Assembly: GCA_902774925.1 (NCBI GenBank)
Contig: CACYKE010000021.1
Span: forward strand, 1-64,000
DNA length: 64,000 nucleotides
Origin: an uncultured Prevotellaceae bacterium
Lineage (GTDB): Bacteria > Bacteroidota > Bacteroidia > Bacteroidales > Bacteroidaceae
Direction: 5' to 3'
Every line of letters begins with the position of its first letter. Positions within the stretch are counted from its first letter, which is position 1. The translations under genes and the position numbers were made by a program. This document shows, piece by piece, positions 1-9,988 of this stretch. The notes under the pieces were generated by a model, which was not told the origin of the DNA, ran no database searches, and saw only the letters and a program-made list of their open reading frames with translations.

Positions 1-117
1 ATTCTTGCGGTTCTTAACCGTTACATAACGGCTTGTTCCGGGCAGTCCACTCTCCTTCATCTCAGTGCACTCCAGAATCACCTGAACGCGATTACCCTTA
101 GCTTTCTTGCTTGCCAT
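1..117 (-). CDS. rpmG: 50S ribosomal protein L33, 3' end cut by window edge
   Basis: Large-subunit ribosomal protein L33. The visible 39 residues start [17 protein letters not shown] and continue to [16 protein letters not shown], the conserved L33 core; the rest lies beyond base 1. The ATG at 117 lies 5 nt after the rpmB stop, so the two form one transcript. This rpmB-rpmG order is usual in Bacteroidales. Confidence 0.93.
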   Translation of the reverse strand, partial: MASKKAKGNRVQVILECTEMKESGLPGTSRYVTVKNRKN

Positions 118-122
118 ATCGT

Positions 123-386
123 TTAGTCTCCTATCACTTTAATGTCTTTCCAATCAACATATCCATTGGCAACAGCCTGCTTCAGGGCTGCATCCAGACC
201 TACCTTGTTAATCATACGCAGACCAGCAGCGCTGATCTTCAACTGAATCCAGCAATCCTCCTCTACATAGTAGAACTTCTTGCTGAACAGGTTTACGTCA
301 AAGACGCGCTTTGTGCGGTGCTTTGAGTGCGACACGTTGTTTCCACGCTGTGCCGTCTTTCCTGTAATCTGACAAATCTTAGACAT
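123..386 (-). CDS. rpmB: 50S ribosomal protein L28
   Basis: Ribosomal protein L28 of the large subunit, 87 residues, within the usual family size. The N-terminus [20 protein letters not shown] and the following basic stretch [12 protein letters not shown] are characteristic, as is the [15 protein letters not shown] segment. It is the first gene of the rpmB-rpmG unit, and a promoter box lies about 50 bp upstream. Confidence 0.96.
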   Translation of the reverse strand: MSKICQITGKTAQRGNNVSHSKHRTKRVFDVNLFSKKFYYVEEDCWIQLKISAAGLRMINKVGLDAALKQAVANGYVDWKDIKVIGD

Positions 387-437
387 TTCTATCTACTTTT
401 TCTTGTTCCTAAATACTAACTTACTCCAAACAGGGTG

Positions 438-445
438 CAAAGGTA
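438..445 (-). promoter_or_regulatory. -7 box of the rpmB-rpmG promoter
   Basis: Reads TACCTTTG on the minus strand, a match to the Bacteroidota TAnnTTTG -7 element. It lies 51 bp before the rpmB start in the gap after cinA. The gap holds nothing else I recognise. Confidence 0.6.
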
Positions 446-504
446 CAACTTTTAATTGAGATATAAAAATAGAGAATTGATATTTGCCCAACTATTAATA
501 TTTT

Positions 505-1014
505 TTAACCTTCGTCGTCCGTTTTGTTCTCCGTTTTGAGGAAATCCAGAAACATTTGCATCACTTTATTGGTTGCAATGGCGAGGTTGATGTCGCGTCC
601 GTGATCCTCCTGAATCATCATCGTCACCTGCTTCTCTTGAGTGCCACAAGCCAACCAAATCGTACCGATAGGAATGTCTTTCGGACCACCAGTCGGTCCG
701 GCATAACCTGTTGAGGCCAGCGCAAAGTCTGTGTTCAGTGCCTTACAAGCGCCTTTTACCATCTGCATAGCCACTTCCTCGCAGACGGCCGTCTTCTCTA
801 TCAGCACCTGAGAATCTACGCCAAGCAGTGACTCTTTGATTTCGTCGACATACGAGATGATGCCACCCTTGAAATACTTCGACGCACCAGGTATGGCAAT
901 GATTGCCTCGGCAATGCGTCCGCCAGTACAACTCTCTGCCGTACCGACCGTTTTTTCCATTTCCCACAGCAGCTGACTCACTTCCCTGCTAATAATCTTG
1001 CTTTCAAAATCCAT
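505..1014 (-). CDS. CinA C-terminal domain family amidase (NMN amidohydrolase type)
   Basis: Stand-alone CinA C-terminal domain, 169 residues, the usual size of PncC-type enzymes that deamidate nicotinamide mononucleotide to nicotinate mononucleotide in pyridine nucleotide salvage. Family motifs are visible: TAESCTGGRIAEAI near residue 25, FKGGIISYV, and ASTGYAGPTGG around residue 100. There is no N-terminal molybdopterin-like domain of full CinA. It starts 6 nt after the tsaD stop, so it is probably cotranscribed with tsaD. Enzyme activity is inferred from family only. Confidence 0.88.
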   Translation of the reverse strand: MDFESKIISREVSQLLWEMEKTVGTAESCTGGRIAEAIIAIPGASKYFKGGIISYVDEIKESLLGVDSQVLIEKTAVCEEVAMQMVKGACKALNTDFALASTGYAGPTGGPKDIPIGTIWLACGTQEKQVTMMIQEDHGRDINLAIATNKVMQMFLDFLKTENKTDDEG

Positions 1015-1020
1015 ATCTTA

Positions 1021-2049
1021 CTATTTAAACGTTACTTTACTGAATGCCGGCGCATCAATGCTGCAAAACTCTCCGTCCAGATATTTATAATAACCCACGA
1101 TACCAATCATCGCCGCATTATCCGTCGTATAGCTGAACTTCGGAATATAGATGGTCCATCCGTAGCGCTTGGCATAGTCGTGGAAGGCATTGCGCAGTCC
1201 GTTGTTGGCACTCACGCCGCCAGCCACAGCCACGTGCTTGATGCCCGTCTGCTTCACGGCCAGCTTCAGTTTCTTCATCAGAATGTCCACAATCGTCCAT
1301 TCCAACGAGGCCGCGATATCTTCTTTGTGGTGTTCAATGAAGTCGGGATCGTCCTCCACCCACTTACGCAGATTATAAAGGAACGACGTCTTCAAGCCCG
1401 AGAAACTATAGTCCAACCCCGGAATATGCGGCTCCGCAAACTGATAAGCCTTCGGATTACCCTGACGAGCCAACCGGTCGATGATTGGACCACCGGGATA
1501 GCCCAGCCCCATCACCTTCGAACATTTGTCGATAGCCTCTCCGGCAGCGTCGTCAATGGTCTGACCCAACACCTCCATGTCGTTATAGGCGTTCACCTTG
1601 ACAATCTGCGAGTTACCGCCACTCACCAACAGGCAGAGGAACGGCAATGGCGGCTGGCTTTGGTCGTCGTCGCTCTCCTTGATGAAGTGCGCCATCACGT
1701 GTCCTTGCAGGTGGTTGACGTCAATCAGGGGAATGCCCAGCGAGCGGGCAAAACCCTTGGCGAAGTTCACGCCCACCAGCAACGAACCCATCAGTCCCGG
1801 TCCGCGCGTAAAAGCCACTGCAGTCAACTGCTCCTTCGTAATACCAGCCCGCTTGATAGCTTCGTGCACCACCGGCACCACATTCTGCTGGTGAGCCCTA
1901 GAAGCCAGTTCCGGCACCACGCCACCATACGACTCGTGCACCGCCTGCGACGCTGTCACGTTCGACAGCAGCACACCGTTCTTCAGTACCGCCGCCGACG
2001 TATCGTCACACGACGACTCTATACCTATTATATATATATCCTTGTCCAT
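1021..2049 (-). CDS. tsaD: tRNA N6-adenosine threonylcarbamoyltransferase TsaD
   Basis: Transfers the threonylcarbamoyl group to A37 of ANN-decoding tRNAs (t6A synthesis) together with TsaB/TsaE. It has 342 residues, normal for bacterial TsaD. The ASKHA-type fold start GIESSCDDTSAAV, the metal-binding motif HLQGH near residue 111, LLVSGGNSQIV, and VAGGVSANNGLR are all present. The start ATG lies only 8 nt after a perfect -7 box, so the mRNA is probably leaderless or nearly so. The next gene downstream is the CinA-type amidase. Confidence 0.97.
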   Translation of the reverse strand: MDKDIYIIGIESSCDDTSAAVLKNGVLLSNVTASQAVHESYGGVVPELASRAHQQNVVPVVHEAIKRAGITKEQLTAVAFTRGPGLMGSLLVGVNFAKGFARSLGIPLIDVNHLQGHVMAHFIKESDDDQSQPPLPFLCLLVSGGNSQIVKVNAYNDMEVLGQTIDDAAGEAIDKCSKVMGLGYPGGPIIDRLARQGNPKAYQFAEPHIPGLDYSFSGLKTSFLYNLRKWVEDDPDFIEHHKEDIAASLEWTIVDILMKKLKLAVKQTGIKHVAVAGGVSANNGLRNAFHDYAKRYGWTIYIPKFSYTTDNAAMIGIVGYYKYLDGEFCSIDAPAFSKVTFK

Positions 2050-2057
2050 TTTGCCTG

Positions 2058-2065
2058 CAAAGATA
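2058..2065 (-). promoter_or_regulatory. -7 box of the tsaD promoter, leaderless arrangement
   Basis: TATCTTTG on the minus strand inside the stretch TTTGCACTATCTTTGCAGG. Only 8 nt separate the box from the tsaD ATG at 2049. The same core stretch occurs before the genes at 15920 (+) and 59166 (-). Confidence 0.65.
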
Positions 2066-2151
2066 GTGCAAAATTTCGATTTAGCGAAGGGAATGAGAAT
2101 AAATTTTCATTCCTGAGCCATACTCTTTGAGAATTTTCTCCAAAGTTAACG

Positions 2152-2337
2152 TCAAAACCCGAAAAATTCCGCCTCTGGGCTGAGTGCTTCGCCGCCTGAC
2201 CCGGGGTCGACGGGGACATCGGGAGGGGTCGAGCCAGCCAGCAGCGCCCTGTGAGGCAGGGTGAAGATGGTCATGGTGGGTGGAACATAGGTCCGACGTT
2301 GCGCCGCAGGGGATAAAGCAAGGGTATCTTTTTTCAT
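2152..2337 (-). CDS. Small coupled protein, Y-x-P-P ... LLAGS type
   Basis: A 61-residue open frame whose ATG overlaps the TGA of the preceding gene (ATGA), a sign of translational coupling. It begins MKKDTLALSPAAQRRTYVPP, then a hydrophobic stretch and ALLAGSTPP, a Pro/Gly-rich segment, and ends EAEFFGF. From memory, short proteins with a YxxP start, an LLAGS core and an acidic or aromatic end are frequent in Prevotella and are annotated as hypothetical. The function is unknown, and the Gly-Ser after Leu-Leu-Ala could be a processing site. The codon pattern is G+C-rich compared with neighbours. It could still be a chance frame, but the overlap and family-like pattern argue for a real gene. 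Confidence 0.5.
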   Translation of the reverse strand: MKKDTLALSPAAQRRTYVPPTMTIFTLPHRALLAGSTPPDVPVDPGSGGEALSPEAEFFGF

Positions 2338-4682
2338 CTTACAATATATTTACATCCATTTTTGATAATCATTCCGCGATAGCCTGTGCCTACGCGCTGA
2401 CCGTTGAGGTTGTATATCTTTTCATTGTCAATGTTTAATTGTCCTTTCTCTTTTTGAGAGTGTGGCGGTGCAATGTCAATTACGTCAATGCCGGTAGGAA
2501 AGTAGTCGCCGTCGAAAACCATGGCGAGACTAGGACTTGGAACGTCCTGGCTGCTGATATAGGCAATGTATGACGGCAGGATTTTGTCGGCAGGATGGAA
2601 GGGGCGGAAAGCAACGGAGGTCCAATCGGTTGAACCCGCACTTCGCGACAGCGTGTAGAAGTTTGACATTATCTCCGAGTCGTCCATTTTGTGTCCAGCG
2701 GGATCGACACTGCCTTTGAAGATGCTGCCCTCATAGAGGGTTGCAGAAGGCGCGTCGCCGCCCTCGTAGGGTGACAGATGCATGATGCCGGATGTTTCTT
2801 CGTAGCTGAGCAGCACGGGCAGCAGAGCGGGTAATATGTTGCCTTGGATGCGATTGAGCACCAGTTGTCCAGCATCGATAGCAGTGGCAACCCATGCCTT
2901 GCAGTCGGCAGGCAGTTCGGCGGAATAGCCTAGCATGATGGTGGAGAGCTGGGCTGGATTTCGCGTGACGGGGAAGTAGCGGAAGAGACGATTTGGCACG
3001 TCCTCATTTTCGCTATAGAACTGGTCCCACCCACAGTCTATTTTCTTATATCCCGTGTCAATATCGGTGCCGATGATTAACTGGTCGGTGGTGCCGTCCT
3101 TGACATATACCTCCAACTTGTCGGAGCATCCGTAGAAGACATTGTTGCCCATCAGCTGGACGGGCGGGAACGTTGTGGCGTCTGTGGGGAACCACGTGTT
3201 GACATACAGGCGTCGGAGATTGGTGTGCCACTTGAAAACCTCGTCCATGATGCTGGTGCAATAACGGCAGTCGATGGTCATTTCCACGTCATCGCTCACG
3301 GTGGTTACCAGCCGTTTCATGTCGTTGGTGATCAGGTAAAGCATGTTGTCGGCAAAGCGCCAGTTTCCATGCGTCACGAAGGCTTGAACGCTATGAGGGA
3401 ATGTCGTCCCCTCGATGTCGGTCACCTCTCCGGGCAGTTGCAGCGTGTTCATGTTGATGCCGGCAAACACATTCTTGCCAAGCATCACGATGGGGCTCTC
3501 AACACCTATTTCATTGACAATACGGTCGACGAACACATAGTCGTTGTCGCCTTCGTAGGTGACGGCCGTCAGCTTCAGCTGAGCTGGCTCGATATAGCGG
3601 CAATAGTCAACGGAGGTTATCCCGCCCATGAGCGCATTTGAAGAGCCGTAGGTGCCCACTTGCATGTTACGACTTTGCTTCGGATTCCAATAGAAGAGTC
3701 CTACGGGCTTAGGCAGGCTGTCGGTCTGACACATCCATCCGTTGGCATCGTTGAGCACATCGTTGCCGCTCTTTAGGTCTTCGAGGGTGGTTACGTTGAT
3801 AATATTTTTACCATCTTTGTCCTTAGTAAAGAAATCGCTCGTGTTGAGTTCTTTGATCCACTTGGTGTTGTCCCAGAAACATTTCGAGTGTCGGAATTGT
3901 CCTTTATCTATTTCTTTTTGCTCATAGGTTGTAATAATGCTGAATCTTGCATAGTCGTAAGACTTCAACGGCGTTGACGCCATATAGCAATTATTAATAC
4001 GGCAAGAGGTGACGTCGCCACCGTCCACCATGCTGCTGGCAAAAATGCCTACAGGATTCGACTCGTTGCCGCTCCGCCCCCAGACATCCAGACTGTCAAT
4101 GGCACAATGACTGATGGTGGTTTTGCTATTAATGGAACCTGCCAGACAACCGAAAACACCGTTCTGGTCTGTATAGATGGTGCCACGCTTAATCAGGATG
4201 TGGTTGAGGTCGGCCTTGGTGGCGGTAATCTTGCTGACCACGACGGCTATGGTGCACAGATTTGTAGCATTGATATCGCAATCGTCGAACCGCAGGTTGC
4301 ACACCTTGCTATCCGTACCCTTCAACTCCTGGATGAACCCGACATTGTCTTGCGAGTCTTCCGAGGTGGTTCGGAAATAAAACTTCTTGATGGTGCATCC
4401 CATGCCGTCGAAAGTACCGCGGAAATACTTGATATAATACGACGGGATGGTACGATAGAACTTTTGTGGATACTCGATGTCGCATGCCAGCCTGATTTTC
4501 TTCTCTTCAACGTCAGGATCTTGGCATTGCTGGGCAAGCAGCCGGAACTCCGCAGCATTGGTGATGTAGGTCCAGCCATCTACCACCTTGGAATAGCTTT
4601 CGGCTACATCGTCTGTCAACGTGTCGGCCATAGCAGGTAGAAACGATAGCGACAACGCAGCTAATAACAGTATTTTTTTCAT
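2334..4682 (-). CDS. Secreted surface-type protein with beta-helix-like and leucine-rich-like parts
   Basis: A 782-residue exported protein: signal peptide MKKILLLAALSLSFLPAMAD, then a region with WTYITNAAEFRLLAQQC and FRGTFDGMGCTIKKF that resembles GLUG-type beta-helix repeats. A middle part with alternating short strands and phrases such as ITSVDYCRYIEP recalls BspA-like leucine-rich repeats, though no clean repeat is seen. The C-terminus IYNLNGQRV ... MIIKNGCKYIVR is the short tail found on many Prevotella secreted proteins and is shared with the protein at 52959. It begins 1 nt after the stop of the 1735-residue gene and overlaps the small downstream gene, giving a three-gene operon. Role unknown. 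Confidence 0.8.
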   Translation of the reverse strand: MKKILLLAALSLSFLPAMADTLTDDVAESYSKVVDGWTYITNAAEFRLLAQQCQDPDVEEKKIRLACDIEYPQKFYRTIPSYYIKYFRGTFDGMGCTIKKFYFRTTSEDSQDNVGFIQELKGTDSKVCNLRFDDCDINATNLCTIAVVVSKITATKADLNHILIKRGTIYTDQNGVFGCLAGSINSKTTISHCAIDSLDVWGRSGNESNPVGIFASSMVDGGDVTSCRINNCYMASTPLKSYDYARFSIITTYEQKEIDKGQFRHSKCFWDNTKWIKELNTSDFFTKDKDGKNIINVTTLEDLKSGNDVLNDANGWMCQTDSLPKPVGLFYWNPKQSRNMQVGTYGSSNALMGGITSVDYCRYIEPAQLKLTAVTYEGDNDYVFVDRIVNEIGVESPIVMLGKNVFAGINMNTLQLPGEVTDIEGTTFPHSVQAFVTHGNWRFADNMLYLITNDMKRLVTTVSDDVEMTIDCRYCTSIMDEVFKWHTNLRRLYVNTWFPTDATTFPPVQLMGNNVFYGCSDKLEVYVKDGTTDQLIIGTDIDTGYKKIDCGWDQFYSENEDVPNRLFRYFPVTRNPAQLSTIMLGYSAELPADCKAWVATAIDAGQLVLNRIQGNILPALLPVLLSYEETSGIMHLSPYEGGDAPSATLYEGSIFKGSVDPAGHKMDDSEIMSNFYTLSRSAGSTDWTSVAFRPFHPADKILPSYIAYISSQDVPSPSLAMVFDGDYFPTGIDVIDIAPPHSQKEKGQLNIDNEKIYNLNGQRVGTGYRGMIIKNGCKYIVR

Positions 4683-4683
4683 C

Positions 4684-7600
4684 TTAGTATATGAATTTTA
4701 CGGTTTCTTTATCGTTCGACACAAGGAGTACTCCGCGGCGAACGTGAGACACGTTGAACGTGGCAACACCTGTGGCAGAGGCTTTCTGACGGGCAAGAAT
4801 CATACCGCTGGCAAGATAGAGGCACACATCTTGTCCAGGCTCTGCACCGCTGACGGTTACCGTTGAGCCACTGGTCGTGACATGCAGCGTGGCGCGAGCG
4901 TCGCCGTCGTCGAAGACGTTGTCTACAGCCGTAGTCTTGTCCGAGGGATAGACGGTGACAAGTGCGTAATCGCGGTGGCGGTTGCCGCCAGCGATGCTGC
5001 TACGTTGCAGGTTGCGTGAGATTTTCTTAACGACGGGTCTGATGAAGAGGGTTTGGGTCTCGGTGACCTTTGGAATCGTGACAGCGATATCCACGGTCTC
5101 GAAGTTGCGACTCTTCTGGAAGAATCCGACTTTGGATATATTCCCTTGTGTTAAGGTGGCGGCTTGGGATTTAAGTCCGCCTCCGAACACTAATATGTCG
5201 GATGCGGAGTTTTCCAAATAGTTGGACTTGGAGTCCTTTTCGATATTAACCTCTATACAATATCCATCAGGCATAGGTCGCTTGGAGACATTTCTCACGC
5301 GCAACAGGATTCGGTTGTTGCCCTTGTCGTCAACAGACTGGCTGATGACGTAGCACTCCAGTTTCGGAATGTCGGGGAAGAGGTCCTTGGCCTGCTGCTC
5401 ATAGATAACATCCTCTGATGAGTTGTCATCAGAATAGGTCATTCCCATAAGACGTGCATGAGCGCGCTTGGTGCGTCGCGCAAGGAAGCGCGGCAGCTGC
5501 TTGGCCTGCAGACCCAGTACATCGTCGTAGCTGACGGTGAGCTTGGTGTTGATGGCCTTTCCGCTTTGGTAGGGAATGGATACGCGCTCCTGGGCTGTCA
5601 TGCCGGCAGGAATGACGAGGTGCAGGGGGATGGAGTCTTGCACGTCCTCGACGCTGAGCACGCAACGATTGATAGTGGACTGTCCGAGGTTGGTCACCTT
5701 GACCAAGAAGGTCGTCTGCGCTTCCTCCCCAGTTGAGCCGGTGATGGCTTGGTTCTCGTCCTGGTCAAACTGGATGCTATAGCTGAAGGCATTGCTGAAG
5801 TAGGCTACTACGCGGTTGAGCTGCGTGCCGTTAATGGTGTCGTTAGCCAGATAGCAGGCGCTGATTTTCTCGTCGGTCATGTAGCCGTCGTAGGAATACA
5901 CCTGATTTGCATGGTTAATGCGTGCCAGCGTGAGCGGTGAGCCCACGATGATGGCCTGGTCGTTAGGAACGAGGCGTGCTGCAAAGAGGGTGTTGTAGGT
6001 AGAGTCGGCGCTGGCATCCTGAGTGGTCTGCACCCACATCAGTCCGAGGTTGCTCAGCGAGCGGGCGTTCTGGTCGGCCACCAGTCGGAAGCTGGATATG
6101 CCGTCGTTACCGGTTGTTACCGACGTGTTGAGCTGTCCGTCGGGCTGACCTTGCATGTCGTAGCTGTTGAGGGCAATGCGCACCTGCTTGTCTTCGGTGC
6201 CTGCCTCGGTAAGCTGAGCTACCACATTGTGGTCGCCCACGCGTCTGACCTCAAATATGTTGTTTGCCTGCATAGGTGCATCGGTAATGGTCACGTTGCC
6301 GTTTTCTGCCACATGGATGAATACGGGCTTGACGACATCGTCGGGTAATATTTCGGTGGCGGCGATGAATGCCTCACCGTTGTGGTAGCTAATCTGATAC
6401 TCTGAGAGTTGCAGTTTCCTATTCAAGCGTAGGATGCTGACGGGCTCGGTCCAGCTGGTGCCGTCGAAACGCGAATACATCAGGTCGCCCATGAACTGCA
6501 GATTCTCGATGTCGTTCTGCTCTTCGGGGCTCAAGCCACTTTTGCGGATGTAATAGCCCTGTTGCCAGATGGCGGCGGCATGACCATTGTCGTCGAGTGC
6601 CACACGGGGTTTGGTGTTGGTATCGTTGTTGTCCTGCCAGATAGGCTTGGCGCTATACCATTTGCCGCCAGCCTTCTTGTAAATGTAGTAGATTTGGGAG
6701 ATATTGCCTTTTTCGATGGCAAAATCCACCAGTTGCTCGTCGCTGGGGTTCAGCTCCTCGTCTGTCAGCTTGCGCGTAGCCTGCTCATAGACCACGATAT
6801 CCATATTGGCCGACGATGCAGAGTGGTAGTCGGCAGCTCCACCGGTACGATAGTCGCTGATGACGGCGGGATTTTCTGTAGAGATGACGCGCAGATAGCG
6901 GCCGTTGGGTGTGCCGTCGTTAGTCTTATTATAGATGATGCTGTCGCCGCCCGAAAGGAAGCGGACGGGATAGGTCAGTTCTACGTCTGTGGCGAGGTTG
7001 GTGCCCGGCAGACTGCTGTTCACCCGTCGCGACGCGCTGTTTGCCAGTTGTGGCGCATTCGTCTCGACACCGGTGGCCATATACGACTTGTAGTTTTTGT
7101 GATAGGGATTGCTGTTGGACTCGTTGCCCAATAGTATTGGGGGCACATAACTCGAACTGCCCACCATCCATTCGTCGGACTTGTTCCAGCAGAGTAACGC
7201 CACCTTATAGTATAGTCCGAAGCCTAAACGATAAGCCCATGCGGATCCTTTGAACGGACGGTCGAACCACAGACGGTCGCCGACACCAGCCTTGAAATAC
7301 GCTCCAGCACAGGCTAGCAAGCCGGCCTCCACGCCACCTGCGATGACGTTGAACCTCGTACCCGCTCGCGCAAATCCGTCAGCCCTGCCCATTACGCTGG
7401 CGCCAACGAGATGGGTCTTCAGCGGGTTGATCTCGTTGGTACCGTCGTCGTAATAATAGATGCCGGCTTTGGCCGTCATCAGCAATTGGACATAAATTTC
7501 CAGTCCGCTGTCGAGCGCCTTGATCGCCTTTTTGGCATACTGGTTTTCTGTCAGAAATTCAAGGCCTTTCTTGATGCCAAACTTTTTGGCTACCTTGTCG

Positions 7601-9891
7601 GCATAACTGAGTACATTGAGTTTGGCATTCGCTTCGGCTACTGCCCTGGCGTTGATATTGAGCTCGTCGAAGAACCGCAGACCGGGGAAATCCTCGAGTT
7701 TCATCAGAATCGGAAAGCTGTACTGGGAGAACAACTCGACCCAGGCGGAAGCCTTGAGGGAATAGGGGTCTTCCTCCTTGTTGGTGAATTTATTATATAT
7801 ATCTTCCCACTTGCTCTCGATGTAGATACCGTCATCATCGGTAGAACGTATATTGATTTTGTCTGGGTTTAAATTGGCAATCTGGCCATTATCAAGCCCC
7901 TCATAGCCTTCTTTCCACTTGCTCGTAGCATCTTTACCGTCGACGAAATCGAGGTCGACACCAACGCCAATGGCACCAAAGACGCTGATCTTCTTGTTGC
8001 GCCACAGGTCGATGTCCACGCCGGCACGAATGTAAAGTGGTGGAGGCGCCAACGGGATTTTGAACGAGACGTTGATACTCTCGGCGCCGAGTATACTTTC
8101 GGCATTCGAGCTGGCTTCTTCGTCAGGATTCAGTTTTTTCTTGCTATCATCCTCGGTACGCTTATTCCATTCATCGATGTCGATATAGCAGTTGTAAAGA
8201 ATGGGCAGTTTCCGTGCCTCTTTGTCGTCCACAGCCAGATAGGGTCGCCCGCTGCAGCCCGCGTCGAGATAGCCTTCCAGCGGGAACTCTGCATCCCAAT
8301 AGTAATAGTCGAATGACGGATAGTTCACGCGGCGTGCTTCGCCCTCGACGCTTTCTATCTTGATATCGTTCTGCTCAGCGCTTTTGTCTTTCTTCAGGTA
8401 AACGCGGTCACCGGGCATTGCCGTCTTGCTGGTCGAGAAGGTGACGTTCAGCTTGGCCAGCCGCTCGATGAGCTGTCCGTCGACATATTTCTGCTGGCCC
8501 TCTCGCGAGGCAAACTCATCGTAGGGTACGGTGGCCGTGAGGGGCTCGTTAAGCACGTTGATTACCAGGATGTTTGCCAGATAGAGAGAGTCGCGCATCG
8601 CATCGACGGGCTCCAGCGCCGTCAAGTTCATCCGCGAGACATACATACCGCTCTCGGGCATGCGGTTCGAGTCCAGATAAATATCGAGGTCCTGACTTTC
8701 CTCGTAGAGCCATCCTGTCGTGGGGTTAAAGGCTCCGCGGCAATGGGTCACGCGAGGAGCATAGCCCTTCAAGTACGACTCGATGACACACGGCTCGCCG
8801 TTGGTGATGGCAAAGAACTGTCCGTCGTCCTTCTGTTCCCAGGGAACACGGTCATTGTCCTTGATGGTGCCGTCCTGATTCAGCAGCGAGATATTCATGA
8901 CCAGATCCTTGGCATTTGTCAGCGGGATGTTGTCCTTGAAGACGTGAAGCCACAGCGTATCGTGTGGGGCAAACATGCGCGTGTCGAGATACGACGGGTT
9001 GGGAGACTCGAGCCATTTGTGCTTCAGAAACGGCATCTGGCCGCCAGTCATCACGATGGCAGACTGATCGTCGAAATGGGTAACAAGGTCCTCGGCCCAG
9101 TCGCTGACTTTAATCCTCATACGCTTGAATCCGTCGAAGCGCAGCCATGCTTCCACGATGGGGTTCATCAGATAGGTGTAGAACGTATAGAGCTTGTCGG
9201 GCTGCAAGTCGCTGATGGTGACGGTGTCGGTCTTCGACGTCTCGTCGTCCATCTTCACATACTGCAGGTCATAGCGGCCGGGCACCAGACGGCTGCGGTC
9301 GAGCATCACCGACCGTGCGCCGCGTGCGCCATAGCTATGTCCGCGGAACGTGAAAGTCTTGGCCAGTTCCTCGCCAACTTCGTTGGGCCATACCTTGATT
9401 TCAATCTGCCGGTCGCCACGTGGCGGGGATACGTAGATGTAGTCGCGCGTGGAGAATGTCTTCGACGTATTCAGCTTCGGGTCGTCGGTCCTCGTGATGT
9501 AGGTGACGCGCACATGAAACAGCCGTTGCCCCTCGCCTCCGTCCACGCGGAGCACGATGTACTGATTGTCGCGCGCATCAAAAAACTGCTTGTAAAAACC
9601 CACCGTGTCCTTGGGAGCGGGGTTGCTCACCAATTCGACGAGACGCTGCATTTCGTCAGCATTGTCGATGACGCTATGATCGACGGCTTTCCATTGGAAC
9701 TTGGTATTGTCGCTCCAGGAATCCAGTTCCGACAGGTTAAATGCATATTCTACCGTGAAGTCGGCATTCATCATTGCCAGCTTCTTGCTAACCTCTTCCA
9801 AGCTTTTTTGGGCAGATGCCAATGTCACCGCCAGAAAGGCTATTATCAGTAAAAGACTTCTTCTTATCATTTTCTTATTATTTTCCTGCAA
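4684..9891 (-). CDS. Very large secreted protein with T9SS-like C-terminal tail
   Basis: A 1735-residue protein. The likely true start is the internal Met at 9870, giving signal peptide MIRRSLLLIIAFLAVTLASA; the listed start adds seven residues. The N-terminal half has beta-rich segments. A glycine/alanine-rich stretch around residues 840-900 resembles a barrel or helical hairpin region. The second half contains phrases such as HAAAIWQQGYYIRKSGLS and GDLMYSRFDGTSW, typical of beta-propeller or sialidase-like repeats. The end (VCLYLASGMILARQKA ... RGVLLVSNDKETVKFIY) has the pattern of a type A T9SS sorting domain. It is probably displayed on or released from the cell surface. It leads the operon with the 782-residue protein. 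No enzyme motif was recognised. Confidence 0.82.
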   Translation of the reverse strand: MQENNKKMIRRSLLLIIAFLAVTLASAQKSLEEVSKKLAMMNADFTVEYAFNLSELDSWSDNTKFQWKAVDHSVIDNADEMQRLVELVSNPAPKDTVGFYKQFFDARDNQYIVLRVDGGEGQRLFHVRVTYITRTDDPKLNTSKTFSTRDYIYVSPPRGDRQIEIKVWPNEVGEELAKTFTFRGHSYGARGARSVMLDRSRLVPGRYDLQYVKMDDETSKTDTVTISDLQPDKLYTFYTYLMNPIVEAWLRFDGFKRMRIKVSDWAEDLVTHFDDQSAIVMTGGQMPFLKHKWLESPNPSYLDTRMFAPHDTLWLHVFKDNIPLTNAKDLVMNISLLNQDGTIKDNDRVPWEQKDDGQFFAITNGEPCVIESYLKGYAPRVTHCRGAFNPTTGWLYEESQDLDIYLDSNRMPESGMYVSRMNLTALEPVDAMRDSLYLANILVINVLNEPLTATVPYDEFASREGQQKYVDGQLIERLAKLNVTFSTSKTAMPGDRVYLKKDKSAEQNDIKIESVEGEARRVNYPSFDYYYWDAEFPLEGYLDAGCSGRPYLAVDDKEARKLPILYNCYIDIDEWNKRTEDDSKKKLNPDEEASSNAESILGAESINVSFKIPLAPPPLYIRAGVDIDLWRNKKISVFGAIGVGVDLDFVDGKDATSKWKEGYEGLDNGQIANLNPDKINIRSTDDDGIYIESKWEDIYNKFTNKEEDPYSLKASAWVELFSQYSFPILMKLEDFPGLRFFDELNINARAVAEANAKLNVLSYADKVAKKFGIKKGLEFLTENQYAKKAIKALDSGLEIYVQLLMTAKAGIYYYDDGTNEINPLKTHLVGASVMGRADGFARAGTRFNVIAGGVEAGLLACAGAYFKAGVGDRLWFDRPFKGSAWAYRLGFGLYYKVALLCWNKSDEWMVGSSSYVPPILLGNESNSNPYHKNYKSYMATGVETNAPQLANSASRRVNSSLPGTNLATDVELTYPVRFLSGGDSIIYNKTNDGTPNGRYLRVISTENPAVISDYRTGGAADYHSASSANMDIVVYEQATRKLTDEELNPSDEQLVDFAIEKGNISQIYYIYKKAGGKWYSAKPIWQDNNDTNTKPRVALDDNGHAAAIWQQGYYIRKSGLSPEEQNDIENLQFMGDLMYSRFDGTSWTEPVSILRLNRKLQLSEYQISYHNGEAFIAATEILPDDVVKPVFIHVAENGNVTITDAPMQANNIFEVRRVGDHNVVAQLTEAGTEDKQVRIALNSYDMQGQPDGQLNTSVTTGNDGISSFRLVADQNARSLSNLGLMWVQTTQDASADSTYNTLFAARLVPNDQAIIVGSPLTLARINHANQVYSYDGYMTDEKISACYLANDTINGTQLNRVVAYFSNAFSYSIQFDQDENQAITGSTGEEAQTTFLVKVTNLGQSTINRCVLSVEDVQDSIPLHLVIPAGMTAQERVSIPYQSGKAINTKLTVSYDDVLGLQAKQLPRFLARRTKRAHARLMGMTYSDDNSSEDVIYEQQAKDLFPDIPKLECYVISQSVDDKGNNRILLRVRNVSKRPMPDGYCIEVNIEKDSKSNYLENSASDILVFGGGLKSQAATLTQGNISKVGFFQKSRNFETVDIAVTIPKVTETQTLFIRPVVKKISRNLQRSSIAGGNRHRDYALVTVYPSDKTTAVDNVFDDGDARATLHVTTSGSTVTVSGAEPGQDVCLYLASGMILARQKASATGVATFNVSHVRRGVLLVSNDKETVKFIY

Positions 9892-9988
9892 ATATACGAA
9901 TTTCCCCGTTAATTATCAGCAAAAACTTGATGCTTTAACATTTTTTGAGTCCGACCGCCCTGTTTTGAGAGCGGCCGGCTCTTTTTGT

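Noticed and set aside
1180..2130. 316-codon plus-strand open frame
   Set aside because: It lies antisense to tsaD and has no family features; shadow of a G+C-rich gene.
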